Below are positions 35,749 to 44,240 of a DNA stretch of 64,000 nt, one piece after another. The notes under the pieces were generated by a model. That model was not told where the DNA came from, searched no databases, and saw only the letters and a list, made by a program, of their open reading frames with translations. The position numbers were made by a program, and so were the translations under genes. Origin of the DNA: Sinorhizobium terangae. Lineage in GTDB: Bacteria; Pseudomonadota; Alphaproteobacteria; Rhizobiales; Rhizobiaceae. Positions within the stretch are counted from its first letter, which is position 1, and each line of letters starts with the position of its first letter. The DNA lies in the NCBI RefSeq assembly GCF_029714365.1, contig NZ_CP121661.1, positions 1 to 64,000 of the forward strand, read 5' to 3'.

Positions 35749-35802
35749 TTATGTTGAGATCATCGTGGCGGACACGGCCGCCGTGCTGGTTCCGCCACGA
35801 CA

Positions 35803-35835
35803 CCTGCGCATAATCCTAAGCTTCGCATAATTGCG
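35803..35835. repeat. RIT terminal inverted repeat, right
   Basis: Begins CCTGCGCATAATCC and ends CATAATTGCG. It is the reverse complement of the left repeat with one mismatch. The split IS66 tnpC resumes immediately beyond it. Confidence 0.85.
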
Positions 35836-37203
35836 GCCGAGCGCGATCGGCCGGATCGCCCGCTCGGCGGCATTGTTGTCGATCTCGATGGTGCCGTCGT
35901 CGAGGAAGCGGCAGAGCGCGGTCCTGCGCGTAATCGCATAACGGATCGCCTCCGCCGTGTTGCTCGAGCGCGGCAGTTCCGCAAGCATCTTGTCCCACCA
36001 CCGCCTGAGCGCCTCGATCTTCGATTTGGCCTGGCTCTGGCGGATGGTCTTGCGCCTGTCCGGCGGCGCTCCGCGGATCGCCTTCTCGATGTCGTAGAGT
36101 TCGCCAATCCGAGCTAACGTCTCTTCGGCGATCGGATGCGTTCCGGGGCTGGTGGTCAGATCGAAGAACTTGCGGCGGACATGCGCCCAACAGGCCGCCT
36201 CCTGGATGGCGGCGGGTATATTGGGTTGGGTTGCTTCGTAGAGGTCGCGGAAGCCGGCATAGCCATCGGCATGGAGCGTGCCGACGAAGCTTGCGAGGTG
36301 GGCCTTCGGGTGCTCGCCCTTGCGATCTGGACTGTAGAAGTAGGAGACGGCAGGCGGCGTATCATCGCCCCAGGGGCGACCATCGCGGACATAGCTCCAC
36401 AGCCGTCCAGTCTTCGTCTTGCCCTTGCCAGGCTCCAACACCGGAACAGGTGTGTCGTCGCCATGCAGACGGCTGCCGACGAACACGTGCGCGCGCAGTC
36501 TGGCAACGAGCGGCTCAAGTAGCGCGCCCGCCTTGCCGACCCAATCGGCCATGGTCGAGCGGGAAAGATCGACGCCTTCCCGCGCATAAATCTCCGACTG
36601 CCGGTAGAGCGGAAGATGATCGCAATATTTGGCGGTGAGCACATGCGCGACAAGTCCCGGACCCGGCTTGCCGCGCTCGATCGGTAACGACGGCATTGTC
36701 GCTTTGGTGTCGGTGTCGCAGCCCTTGCAGGTGAAGCGCGGCTGCACATGGCGCACGACCCGGAAGGAGGCCGGGACATAGTCGAGCACCTCGGTGACGG
36801 TCTCGCCGTTGCGAATGAAGTTTGAACCACCGCAGACCGGGCAGGTGCAGGCCGCCTGATGTACGACCTCCTGCCGGGGTAGGTGATCCGGCAAGGGCCG
36901 GCGGCTCGGCTTCGCCTTGTCTTGGCTGCCCGAGACGGAACGCACCGAGCCCTCGAACTCCGCGTCCGCGGCCTCGATGTCTTCCAACGCCAGTTCGAGC
37001 TGCTCGATCGAGCGCTCGATCTTCTCCGACGAGGCACCGAAGCGGGCCCTTCTCAGAACGGCAAGCTGAGCCTTCAGTTTCTCCATCAAAGTGTCGCGCG
37101 AGCGCAGCTTCTGGCTTTTACGCGCCAGTTCCTCGGCCTGCGCGGCGATGATCGCCCGTAAGCTCTCGACGTCATCCGGCAGGTCGGAAAGGCTCTGTCC
37201 CAT
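35836..37203 (-). pseudogene. tnpC: IS66 tnpC transposase, 5' part
   Basis: About 455 codons of the IS66 DDE transposase from MGQSLSDLPDDVESLRA through the leucine-zipper-like region (MEKLKAQLAVLRRARFG), a zinc-finger-like CPVCGG, the catalytic-domain segments HGDDTPVPVLEP and HADGYAGF, to NNAAERAIRPIALGR. There the RIT element begins and the last open codons run into its repeat. The C-terminus is at 32181-32378. I place the start at 37203, since the longer open frame upstream overlaps tnpB without conserved sequence. Confidence 0.85.
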
Positions 37204-37271
37204 GGCCGGAACGTATAGCTGATTTGGCCTCAGCTCACCAGCTATCACAATGGAAAGATTGGATTTTTGTC

Positions 37272-37619
37272 CTATGCGACACGCGTCGGCGCAGAGGTCC
37301 AGGACGGCCGCCGCCAGTCGATCCCTTCCCACAGCATCGCCAGTTGCGCCGCCGTCAGCCGGGCCGTGCCATCGGCAGCCGAGGGCCACGGAAAGCGGCC
37401 TTTCTCCAGGACCTTGTAATAGAGGCAGAAGCCCTGGCCATCCCAGAACAGAAGCTTGATCCGGTTGCCGCGACGCCCGCGAAAGACGAACACCGATCCG
37501 GACGCCGGCTTTTGCCGCAGCGCCGTCTGCACAAGTGCCGTCAGTCCGTCGATCCCCTTGCGCATGTCGGTCACCCCGCAGGCGAGATAGACGCGGGCAT
37601 TCGCACCCGGTCCCATCAT
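37272..37619 (-). CDS. tnpB: IS66 accessory protein TnpB
   Basis: A 115-residue IS66 Orf2 protein with ARVYLACGVTDMRKGIDGL, SVFVFRGRRGNRIKLLFWDG and GFCLYYKVLEKGRFPWP, the well-conserved blocks of the family. It is needed along with TnpA and TnpC for IS66 transposition, though its activity is not well defined. Its start overlaps the tnpA stop by four bases. Intact. Confidence 0.95.
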   Translation of the reverse strand: MMGPGANARVYLACGVTDMRKGIDGLTALVQTALRQKPASGSVFVFRGRRGNRIKLLFWDGQGFCLYYKVLEKGRFPWPSAADGTARLTAAQLAMLWEGIDWRRPSWTSAPTRVA

Positions 37620-38020
37620 GCTTCTTCCACCGACCGGATCAGGGCTTTCAGCGTCTCCGACGCAATGGAGGCATCGACCTTCAGGACTCGGCCACCCTTG
37701 CAGCCGATCTCGATGCGCGATGGCTTTGCCAACCGTTTCGGTGCGACCCGTTCTGTTGCGGCCGCTCGATCCGCTTTGCCATCCGCATCCGGCCCGATGA
37801 GCGCCACCGGCAATAGCGTCACGCCTGACACATCCGGCCTATTGTCCTGGCCGAGCTTCTTGCGCCAGGTGTAAATCTGTTGCGGCAGAATGTCGTGCCG
37901 GCGGGCAATCTCGGCGATGCCAGAGCCGCTCGTCTCCACCTCGTCAAGAATCCGAAGCTTGTCCTCGTGCGTCCAGATACGGCGGCGCTCGACGCCCGTC
38001 AGAATCTCAACTCGCCCCAT
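37616..38020 (-). CDS. tnpA: IS66 accessory protein TnpA (transposase-like HTH)
   Basis: A 134-residue IS66 Orf1 protein. RRRIWTHEDKLRILDEVE, GIAEIARRHDILPQQIYTWRKKLG form a helix-turn-helix of the transposase-8/Orf1 type. It is the first gene of the IS, 95 bases in from the right end, and overlaps tnpB by four bases. Intact. Confidence 0.95.
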   Translation of the reverse strand: MGRVEILTGVERRRIWTHEDKLRILDEVETSGSGIAEIARRHDILPQQIYTWRKKLGQDNRPDVSGVTLLPVALIGPDADGKADRAAATERVAPKRLAKPSRIEIGCKGGRVLKVDASIASETLKALIRSVEEA

Positions 38021-38093
38021 AAGTTCACCCTTGGCTACGTCGCTAACTACAGAATTAGCGACGTAACTTCAGCGCACTGGGCAAATTCTCAAA

Positions 38094-38115
38094 GGCTGCT
38101 TCACCGGACGCTTAC
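38094..38115. repeat. IS66 terminal inverted repeat, right
   Basis: Reads GTAAGCGTCCGGTGAAGCAG on the minus strand, inward from the right end, and is immediately followed on the plus strand by the second GGTGAAAT. Confidence 0.85.
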
Positions 38116-38123
38116 GGTGAAAT
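38116..38123. repeat. Right copy of the IS66 target-site duplication
   Basis: GGTGAAAT, identical to 31616-31623. These are also the codons at which the disrupted gene resumes. Confidence 0.9.
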
Positions 38124-38317
38124 TCAGCCCCAACCCCCACTTTATCGATGACATTGATCAGGCGGTTGCTCTTAGGTGGAGCAGCGCTTCGGAAGCGGCG
38201 ATCGATAAGAGGGCGCGTGACGTCATCGGAAAGTTGGTGGAAGCGAATGATCAGCTGGTAACGCCAGAAGACGTTCCATTTGATACAGGCGTCCATTGGG
38301 GGCCGCATCTGAACTAG
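38116..38317 (+). pseudogene. Predicted nuclease-like gene, 3' part, displaced by IS66
   Basis: The C-terminal 64 codons of the gene begun at 31083: VKFSPNPHFIDDIDQAVALR through EDVPFDTGVHWGPHLN and a stop at 38317. With the left part (541 bases to 31623) plus 194 bases from 38124, the restored frame is 735 bases, an exact multiple of three. This confirms that one gene was cut by a single clean transposition. It converges on the HNH gene, 14 bases away. Confidence 0.7.
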
Positions 38318-38331
38318 CGATAAGGTGGCCA

Positions 38332-39168
38332 CTACATGTCGATCGGGACCGCGACGCAACCGTTCGCGAGCGTGGTCAGATGATCAGTTACATCCGGGTC
38401 TGAAACCGTGCCTCGAACTAGCGCGGCTTCCCAAGAATTAATCGATCTGCTTGTGACGACGTCTCTCAATATCGTTTTTAGCCCAGTTTCAGTGCTGGCT
38501 CGATCGAGCTTCGGAATGTGCTCCATGCCGTCCCTTATCCTTTGTGGAAAATCGCCAAAGAGCGTACCCATTTTGAGTTGGAATTGCTCACCTAGGATGT
38601 GGCCGATGTGAAATTGGATTTGCTTTTCCTCCATTGCCGAAAATCCGGGCATAGGTTCGGCAGTGAAATTCGGCGCGTCGAAGGGTGCGACAATCTTCAC
38701 CCTCCAAACTGCTTTTGCCGCCAGTTTGTCAAAGTAAGGATGAATGAAGCGCTCTGGTGACAAAGTGCCTTTGTAAATATCACCCTTCACGCTTGAGTTG
38801 CACGCAGGACACGCGGGAATCAGGTTCTTGGAAAATATGGAAAATTCTGGATACTCTTTGCGTGGGAGATAATGATCCAGCGTACCGGAGTTGTCGGACC
38901 CACACATTGGGCAACATTTGAGACCAGCTGTAGATCGGATTCTCGCGAGGGCACCGCCGCCGGCACGCGTGTCATAGAACTTTCGTTGCGCCTTTTGCCG
39001 AGTCTTCGGAATTGGCGCAGGAGAAACTTGCCAAGGGTCTCCTTGGAACTGCACATAGTCAGAATAAGCCTTGAGCCATGCGGATGAGTAGCGACCCCAA
39101 CCCTTTCGCGCAAGAATTCGCGTAAGCGGACCGTCGTCGTCCTCTTTAGGGAAATTGAGAACCAGCAT
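38332..39168 (-). CDS. HNH endonuclease of a Septu-like pair (PtuB-like)
   Basis: A 278-residue protein with an HNH core: zinc-binding CPMCG (about residues 86-90), the LDHYLPRKEYPEFSIFSKN segment containing the catalytic His (about H99) and Asn (about N115), then a second CPAC (about 120-123). This DHYLPK/Cys arrangement is the usual one in PtuB nucleases. The gene starts three bases after the stop of an ATPase gene, the PtuA-PtuB order of Septu defence. It is longer than small PtuB proteins, with about 150 extra C-terminal residues of unknown role. DNA cleavage is inferred from the family. Confidence 0.75.
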   Translation of the reverse strand: MLVLNFPKEDDDGPLTRILARKGWGRYSSAWLKAYSDYVQFQGDPWQVSPAPIPKTRQKAQRKFYDTRAGGGALARIRSTAGLKCCPMCGSDNSGTLDHYLPRKEYPEFSIFSKNLIPACPACNSSVKGDIYKGTLSPERFIHPYFDKLAAKAVWRVKIVAPFDAPNFTAEPMPGFSAMEEKQIQFHIGHILGEQFQLKMGTLFGDFPQRIRDGMEHIPKLDRASTETGLKTILRDVVTSRSINSWEAALVRGTVSDPDVTDHLTTLANGCVAVPIDM

Positions 39169-39171
39169 TGA

Positions 39172-40935
39172 TCAGACCGCTCTCGTTCCCGCCCGTTTAG
39201 CCAGCAATCGCCTTACGTAGGCTAGCGTCTCGGGGTTCATGTCAGAGCCATATTCTTCAAGTATGTTTTCGATGGTCACGTCTGGACTCAGTGAAGTGAG
39301 CCAGTTCCGCAAGGTAGTTTGGAATTGATGACTGATCTCTGCGTCTGCGAAAATTGCGGTAGAGATCGAATCTATTCCCGCACCGAAAGTCTGCAGACGT
39401 GGCTGATCAATACTGATTGATCGATCTTCTAATCTTAGTATGCGCACTCTCCGCGATGGGGCCTCTCGGACAAGGTAGGAAGAATGCGTCGCTGCAATCG
39501 CAACTGATTTCGTTGCGACCAGGAGCCGATGAAGAATTTCTGCAAAATCGGATATGAAATGTGGGTGTAGATGCGTTTCTGGCTCGTCGAACAAGAATAG
39601 AGTGCCGGGCTCGACCGCAGCGCACGCCTGTGCGGCGAAGCGGAACATGACGTTTTCACCGCTGCTTAGATGGCGTGGGGTGAAATTCATCCGGTCGATA
39701 ACAACGGGCGGCTCCGTGAGGTCGATCTGCCGAAAGAGAAGCAGCCGCTTCTGCTCAGGATATTTTTCCCCGAGTTTGACGTATCCACGTCCGTCCCATT
39801 TGAAACGACTGTATTTTTGGCTGGCGTCGTTTTTTTTGAGCGGCAAGTACACCGTGTTCCACAGGTCGAGTGGCTCTAAGATCCGCTTCAGTAGCAAGAG
39901 GCGAGCAGGTAAGTTTGCGGAAGTCTCTGTTGTGTCGATCTGCGGCAAGACGGTCCGCTCGTCGTCCCGCCAGCAATCAAAGATCGAGATTGTTACACTG
40001 TCATATCGTTGCATTGGAGGACGCGTTAGCGAAAAGAATTGATAGTCGATCCCCAGCCAAGGATCGAGTGCTATTGGGTAAAGATCAGATGGTGTCGACG
40101 AAAAAGCGACGACACGCGAGAAGGCGGGCGGTCCGAAACGGCGCTTGTCTGTACCACGATGAGTGAAACGCACGGACCTTTTTCGAGGAACCAACTTCAC
40201 GTCGGGATGTCGCGTAAGTCCATCTATCAACGACAGCAGAATCTGCGATTTTCCGGTCCCGTTCTTTCCGATCAAAATCGCGAGACGGTCTCGAATAAGC
40301 CGATCCTCGCCAAAATCGAAGTCCACACGGTATGAATTATCTGCGGATGGAAGATCGACCGACATGCAGAATGAAGTTGCAGCGTCTTCGACCTCTGGGA
40401 TCTGCGTGAATCGCAGATGTCGAGAGCCCCTGCGAAAGGCAGTCCAGCTCTCGTTCTGGCGTAGCATTGACAGGAAAAAAGCTTCGCTCTCAAAAAGCTC
40501 CATGCGTGCGCTGTCCGACCGTTCAGCACTAACGACGACGGCATCGCCGAGGCGTCGGAGTATTGCTACTGCCAACTCCAGCCCGACACGCTCCACGAGG
40601 TCACGATAGCTATCTTCCCTCAACATAAGTGAGCAGTGGTCCAAGGCTAGAGCCGTTGCGTCGATCCAACCTGGGCTGTCTTTCAAGAGCTCAGAGATTG
40701 CTTGCCAGGTGCTGTCGTGGCCCGGGAACATGACTTCAGTGTGGATTTCAATTATGCCCTGCGCTTCGGGAAGAAAGTAGCAGTTGGTTTGAAAGCGATA
40801 TCCGAAATTGTTGTAGAACGGTTCCTTTTCAGTTTTCGCTACGATTAGCAGTGGCCGAGCATTTACGTTTTCCAAGGCGGTTGCGAGGCTTTCAGCAAAC
40901 ACAAGTCGAACTTCAGGCGCGGAGGGAATTGGCAT
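39172..40935 (-). CDS. AAA ATPase of a Septu-like pair (PtuA-like)
   Basis: From the ATG at 40935 the protein has 587 residues. An unrecognised N-terminal region of about 200 residues precedes an ABC/SMC-type ATPase: AILIGKNGTGKSQILLSLIDG (Walker A, about 219-239), the signature-like LSSGENVMFRFA, LFLFDEPETHLHPHF (Walker B) and a histidine switch region, VAIAATHSSYLVRE. These features match PtuA/OLD-type ATPases lacking a TOPRIM nuclease. A longer frame from 41055 is possible, but its first 40 residues are low quality. It is directly coupled to the HNH gene. The N-terminal extension may define a Septu subtype with separate sensing. Confidence 0.75.
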   Translation of the reverse strand: MPIPSAPEVRLVFAESLATALENVNARPLLIVAKTEKEPFYNNFGYRFQTNCYFLPEAQGIIEIHTEVMFPGHDSTWQAISELLKDSPGWIDATALALDHCSLMLREDSYRDLVERVGLELAVAILRRLGDAVVVSAERSDSARMELFESEAFFLSMLRQNESWTAFRRGSRHLRFTQIPEVEDAATSFCMSVDLPSADNSYRVDFDFGEDRLIRDRLAILIGKNGTGKSQILLSLIDGLTRHPDVKLVPRKRSVRFTHRGTDKRRFGPPAFSRVVAFSSTPSDLYPIALDPWLGIDYQFFSLTRPPMQRYDSVTISIFDCWRDDERTVLPQIDTTETSANLPARLLLLKRILEPLDLWNTVYLPLKKNDASQKYSRFKWDGRGYVKLGEKYPEQKRLLLFRQIDLTEPPVVIDRMNFTPRHLSSGENVMFRFAAQACAAVEPGTLFLFDEPETHLHPHFISDFAEILHRLLVATKSVAIAATHSSYLVREAPSRRVRILRLEDRSISIDQPRLQTFGAGIDSISTAIFADAEISHQFQTTLRNWLTSLSPDVTIENILEEYGSDMNPETLAYVRRLLAKRAGTRAV

Positions 40936-41198
40936 TTCAGGTACCTGAGATAGTACGCAACGGTGGCTGCGATCATTACTGGTGCCCCTCAATCCCACCA
41001 TGAATGTCGAAACACAATAGGTTCGGTGTGAAACCCGCGGATTTATCGATTGCAAACCCTCTGCTTCATCTCCTGCTGAGCTGCGTATTAGCGAGGATCT
41101 CTTTAGGCTCAGCGGGACGATGTCAGATCGGCCCTGTCGTCAGGGACAAGACTTGGGCGCACCTCATCCAAGGATGTGAGGCCCGAAATCGAAACTGC

Positions 41199-42473
41199 CT
41201 AGACGTATTTTGAACGGTATCTTTCGTCCGGGGCCAGCCAGTGTTCGATGAAATCTAGCGGATCCACGCTTCCCATCATCACCCTCGCGAGCGTCAGCCG
41301 CTCCTCTAGGCGCCGTCGACGCTCTCCATCCGCACTCCGCAGCCGCTCTTCCGCATCCGCGAAAAAACGCTCAACCGTCATTGCCTTTCCCCACTTGTCG
41401 ATGATCTCTGCCAGCTGCTGTCGGCTATCAGTGAGAGCTTGAGCCGCTTTGCGGGCGTCCTCTTGCCGTAGGTATCGCTCCCACTCCTCCTCCCGCTCCT
41501 TCTTTCTCTTCGCTGCGGCCTCGTCCTCGGCTGTCATAAGGCGTTGAAGCTTGTCTTTCGCCGCCTTAAACGCATCGATGATCCTAGGGATCATCTTGCC
41601 AAGCGGCTCCTGCTCCGCCTCCTGCCAACTGACAGACCAATCGACGCCATTCTTTGGCGAATAAGCAATTAACCGGAAGCGCCCACAGGGCATATCCTGC
41701 TCCGTTGTCCAGGAGTGCGTCAGTTGCCAAGGCTTGGCCGATCGTATGAGCTTGCTGTCCTCACGATGATAATCACCGTTGAGGTATCGCATCGTTACCC
41801 TTTCCGTCATCTCGGTGAGAGCGAGCCCTATTGGCACCGTGTCGATGGAGAAGATTGTCGGCCGGTCCGGTCCCCAGATTCTCCCTGAGTGGTAGCGCCC
41901 GTATTTACGATCCTTGAGCACCACTTCCTGTTCGTTGACGTGGACACGACGAAGGTCATCAGTCGCCGGGGCGATGTGTACTCGATAACCCTGTTTGTCT
42001 AGCGCGAGGTAGATGTCGTTGGCGATCGATAGTGCACGCAGCAACGCAGGTTCTGATGATATCAGATCTGGCAGGATCCTTTTGTAGGGCCTGAGGAACT
42101 CGCCCTCTTTCACATCCCGCGTCTTTCGGAAGTGTTCCTCTACGCCGAACAACAGCGGATGACGTGCCGGACGATGAGGTTTTGCTGCGACCCTTGTGTT
42201 GCGAACAGAGCCTTCTTCCGGCGGTCTCTTTTGTCGTGGCTTCGGGACCGACGGCGTTATCTCGATGATGTCGTCAGACGTCGCCGGCAACGTTGGCAGT
42301 TCTGTCGGAAGCCCAAGCGATTTGCGGGTCCAGTATCCGGATCCGGGGTAGGGCACCTGATATTGTTTGCAGATGGCGGCCAGCGCCGTGCCGGAGATAC
42401 CGAACTCGGGGGCGACTTTACTCAGGGGGCCGTCGCAGACCCGTTTATAAAGCTCAAGACGTGTCAGTTGCAT
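41199..42473 (-). CDS. Unrecognised protein with helix-turn-helix-like N-terminus
   Basis: A 424-residue protein starting MQLTRLELYKRVCDGPLSKV; the following FGISGTALAAICKQYQVPYP resembles a helix-turn-helix and PGSGYWTRKSLG a wing. A basic linker (about residues 70-105) leads to an alpha/beta middle domain (VHVNEQEVVLKDRKYGRYH), then a long charged coiled coil (about 310-400, EDEAAAKRKKEREEEWERYL). I have seen this N-terminal pattern in uncharacterised proteins from mobile islands but can name no function. It lies on the minus strand upstream of the Septu-like pair, separated by about 260 bases from it, and may be independent. Confidence 0.6.
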   Translation of the reverse strand: MQLTRLELYKRVCDGPLSKVAPEFGISGTALAAICKQYQVPYPGSGYWTRKSLGLPTELPTLPATSDDIIEITPSVPKPRQKRPPEEGSVRNTRVAAKPHRPARHPLLFGVEEHFRKTRDVKEGEFLRPYKRILPDLISSEPALLRALSIANDIYLALDKQGYRVHIAPATDDLRRVHVNEQEVVLKDRKYGRYHSGRIWGPDRPTIFSIDTVPIGLALTEMTERVTMRYLNGDYHREDSKLIRSAKPWQLTHSWTTEQDMPCGRFRLIAYSPKNGVDWSVSWQEAEQEPLGKMIPRIIDAFKAAKDKLQRLMTAEDEAAAKRKKEREEEWERYLRQEDARKAAQALTDSRQQLAEIIDKWGKAMTVERFFADAEERLRSADGERRRRLEERLTLARVMMGSVDPLDFIEHWLAPDERYRSKYV

Positions 42474-42748
42474 AGCGAAAGGTCCCGATCTCAAATTGAG
42501 ACCCGATATGGCATCACCGACATGTGGCTGGCAATATATTCCGCCAGTTATCCGTGTTCTATCAGCATCTTAGGTATTTGAGGACGGCATCGGTACATAA
42601 CCTTTCAAGGTGTTAGATCGCCGGCCGCGGTTCCAGTCGACTATCCAACCCGTCTGCATTCACACGGCACGCACGCCAGCCGGCACATTACCGGATAATT
42701 TACAACTGATAGGCATCGTAGGCTCGATCGTTGCCGGTTGGGATTGCA

Positions 42749-43138
42749 ATGTCACTAGAAATAAAATTTGAGGACGCCGAACTGGAGGGTTTTTCAGCTC
42801 ACGCAAAGGACCGACTCAAAGAATCGGTACGCCATTACGGCGAGAGGTTAATAGGCGAAGCAAATCGCCTCGAGGCAGGACATAATCTCACCAACAATAG
42901 TCGTGAAGTCACGCATAGCATGGTGGAGGCTGCGACGACACTCATCAATCACGGCGCAGCGCCACGACGTCGGTCGCCGATCAAGAAGTTGACGCGCATC
43001 GCCAGTCAAGCGCTCCCTCTGATTTTCGGGCTGGCTTGGGACGCCAAGCGACTAAGCGATTTGAACTACGCTGCCTTTCTGTTCATTTTGTTTGGACTGG
43101 CGATTGCGGCCATTATCTTTGCGAACCTAGAGGACTGA
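42749..43138 (+). CDS. Small protein with C-terminal membrane segment, partner of the TM-HEPN protein
   Basis: A 129-residue protein from the ATG at 42749 (an upstream GTG/ATG at 42731 is also in frame). The soluble N-terminal 90 residues (FEDAELEGFSAHAKDRLKES, then SMVEAATTLINHG) are followed by a hydrophobic C-terminus, FLFILFGLAIAAIIFANLED, probably one or two membrane passes. No family is recognised. It ends three bases before the next gene, which has two membrane segments and a HEPN-like motif. The tight spacing suggests co-expression and membrane association of the two products. Confidence 0.6.
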   Translation: MSLEIKFEDAELEGFSAHAKDRLKESVRHYGERLIGEANRLEAGHNLTNNSREVTHSMVEAATTLINHGAAPRRRSPIKKLTRIASQALPLIFGLAWDAKRLSDLNYAAFLFILFGLAIAAIIFANLED

Positions 43139-43141
43139 GCC

Positions 43142-43855
43142 GTGACCCACGATGACGACATTCTGTCGTTCGCTGAACGTGATTTGAAGCGGGCACGGCA
43201 ACGTAGGCTCTGGGCCCTTGTGACTGCGTTGAAAATCTACTCGGTTCTCGGCGCAGTGTTTGCTGTACTTGCGGCCAGCTATTTTATCTTGCTTTTCTAC
43301 AATATCGAGTTAACCGATGATCAAGTACGCGCACTTCTCTTTGTCGGTGCGGGTGTTACTGTCTCGGTTGCTTCAGCGTGGGCAGCTTGGCTTGTTAAAC
43401 GTCGCGGCCAGGGCGATTACCTACTGCCTCCGAACTATAGCACCGCGTCGGAAGCAGATTTCGTAGCAAGGAACGTAGCTACCGCGGAGAGAGTTTCGGG
43501 CAACGGTGACAGGTCCTACTTGGTGGATGAAACGGTCGAACTCCGACGTTTGTATCCCGCCCACCACGCGATGTATTTCGTGCATCGTTGGGCTCGGTTC
43601 GAAGAAATTTGCCGCGACGTTGTGCGACCGTATGTTGAGGATCGACGTATCTCCGTCGGGAAGGTACTAGAGGTGCTTGGAAAGCAGCACCTTCTTGGTG
43701 AGCGCGATCTTCTTTTAGCCCGTGAGTGCCTCACCGTGCGTAATGATATTGTGCACAACATCCATCAACGTGGGCGCTCTCTGCAAGAGCTAGACGCTCT
43801 GTCCGACATCCTGAATGACCTGACGGTGAAGATAAGCCGACATGTTGGGGCGTAA
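43142..43855 (+). CDS. Two-pass membrane protein with C-terminal HEPN-like RNase motif
   Basis: A 237-residue protein starting at GTG. Membrane segments occur at about residues 24-54 (ALVTALKIYSVLGAVFAVLA) and 64-86. The cytoplasmic C-terminal domain ends with ARECLTVRNDIVHNIH, in which RNDIVH (about 200-205) is an exact RxxxxH motif of the HEPN superfamily, RNases in many toxin-antitoxin and abortive-infection systems. The surrounding helices (YFVHRWARFEEICRDVVRPY) fit a four-helix HEPN. It is coupled to the small membrane protein before it. Membrane-tethered HEPN proteins are plausible infection-triggered effectors, but this pair matches no named system I know. Confidence 0.6.
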   Translation: MTHDDDILSFAERDLKRARQRRLWALVTALKIYSVLGAVFAVLAASYFILLFYNIELTDDQVRALLFVGAGVTVSVASAWAAWLVKRRGQGDYLLPPNYSTASEADFVARNVATAERVSGNGDRSYLVDETVELRRLYPAHHAMYFVHRWARFEEICRDVVRPYVEDRRISVGKVLEVLGKQHLLGERDLLLARECLTVRNDIVHNIHQRGRSLQELDALSDILNDLTVKISRHVGA

Positions 43856-44240
43856 ACCCGTGACTTCGAGCTGACACGGACCCCGGCCGAGGAAATTTCG
43901 TCCTCCGGAACCGGCATCGGTGCGCGGGGACATGTGTTGAAACTCATGAGTAACTCGAGATTTGTCAATTTTCGGCAAGCGCGCATCCATGATATCAGTT
44001 GCCGATAGCTGTCACGCATTCTTCGTTTCGTGCAACAACAACGAGAATCTGTGTCCTCGAGCTTTCCGCGGATAGGGGATCTCCGCCGATCGCACAATAG
44101 CGGTGCGGAAGACTGGGTGCGAACAGGGGTTCCCGGTTTAAGCGCTGGCGCCATGGCCCGGAACCAGTCAATGCGATCTGGCAAGCGCGGCCTCGTCAAC
44201 CCGGCTTTCAACAATTGCTTGCTGACAATGCGGAGGCGAA
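43856..44240. other. Intergenic stretch between convergent genes
   Basis: This is about 385 bases between the TM-HEPN gene and the 3' end of the caspase operon. Open frames here are short and unconvincing. I see no strong terminator, repeat or RNA gene. Confidence 0.4.

Larger units (their letters stand above)
32379..35837 (+). mobile_element. RIT element (recombinases in trio) inserted in IS66 tnpC
   Basis: Three consecutive, overlapping tyrosine-recombinase genes lie between 33-base inverted repeats (32401-32433 and 35803-35835) that differ at one position. Outside the left repeat is an additional palindrome, GTTATGCA/TGCATAAC (32379-32400). This is the architecture of RIT elements. The insertion separates LGR from KNWLF of tnpC, and joining the flanks restores the coding order without an obvious target duplication. 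Exact ends are uncertain by two or three bases. All three recombinase frames are intact, so the element may still be mobile. Confidence 0.85.
31624..38115 (-). mobile_element. IS66-family insertion sequence, enlarged by a passenger gene and a nested RIT element
   Basis: Both ends begin GTAAGCGTCCGGT reading inward (31624 onward on plus, 38115 backward on minus), with about 19 of 22 terminal bases matching. Eight-base direct repeats, GGTGAAAT, flank it, so the boundaries are firm. The element carries tnpA, tnpB and tnpC on the minus strand in the usual order. tnpC is split by a 3.5-kb RIT insertion, and a small membrane-protein gene fills the left 550 bases. Subtracting the RIT gives about 3.0 kb, slightly long for IS66. 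The element destroyed a nuclease-like gene. With tnpC broken it can probably move only if a related transposase acts in trans. Confidence 0.9.

Noticed and set aside
37880..38115. Start of the 145-codon plus-strand frame that ends at 38317
   Set aside because: Its first half is the antisense of IS66 tnpA and the IS end; only the part from 38116 belongs to the disrupted gene.
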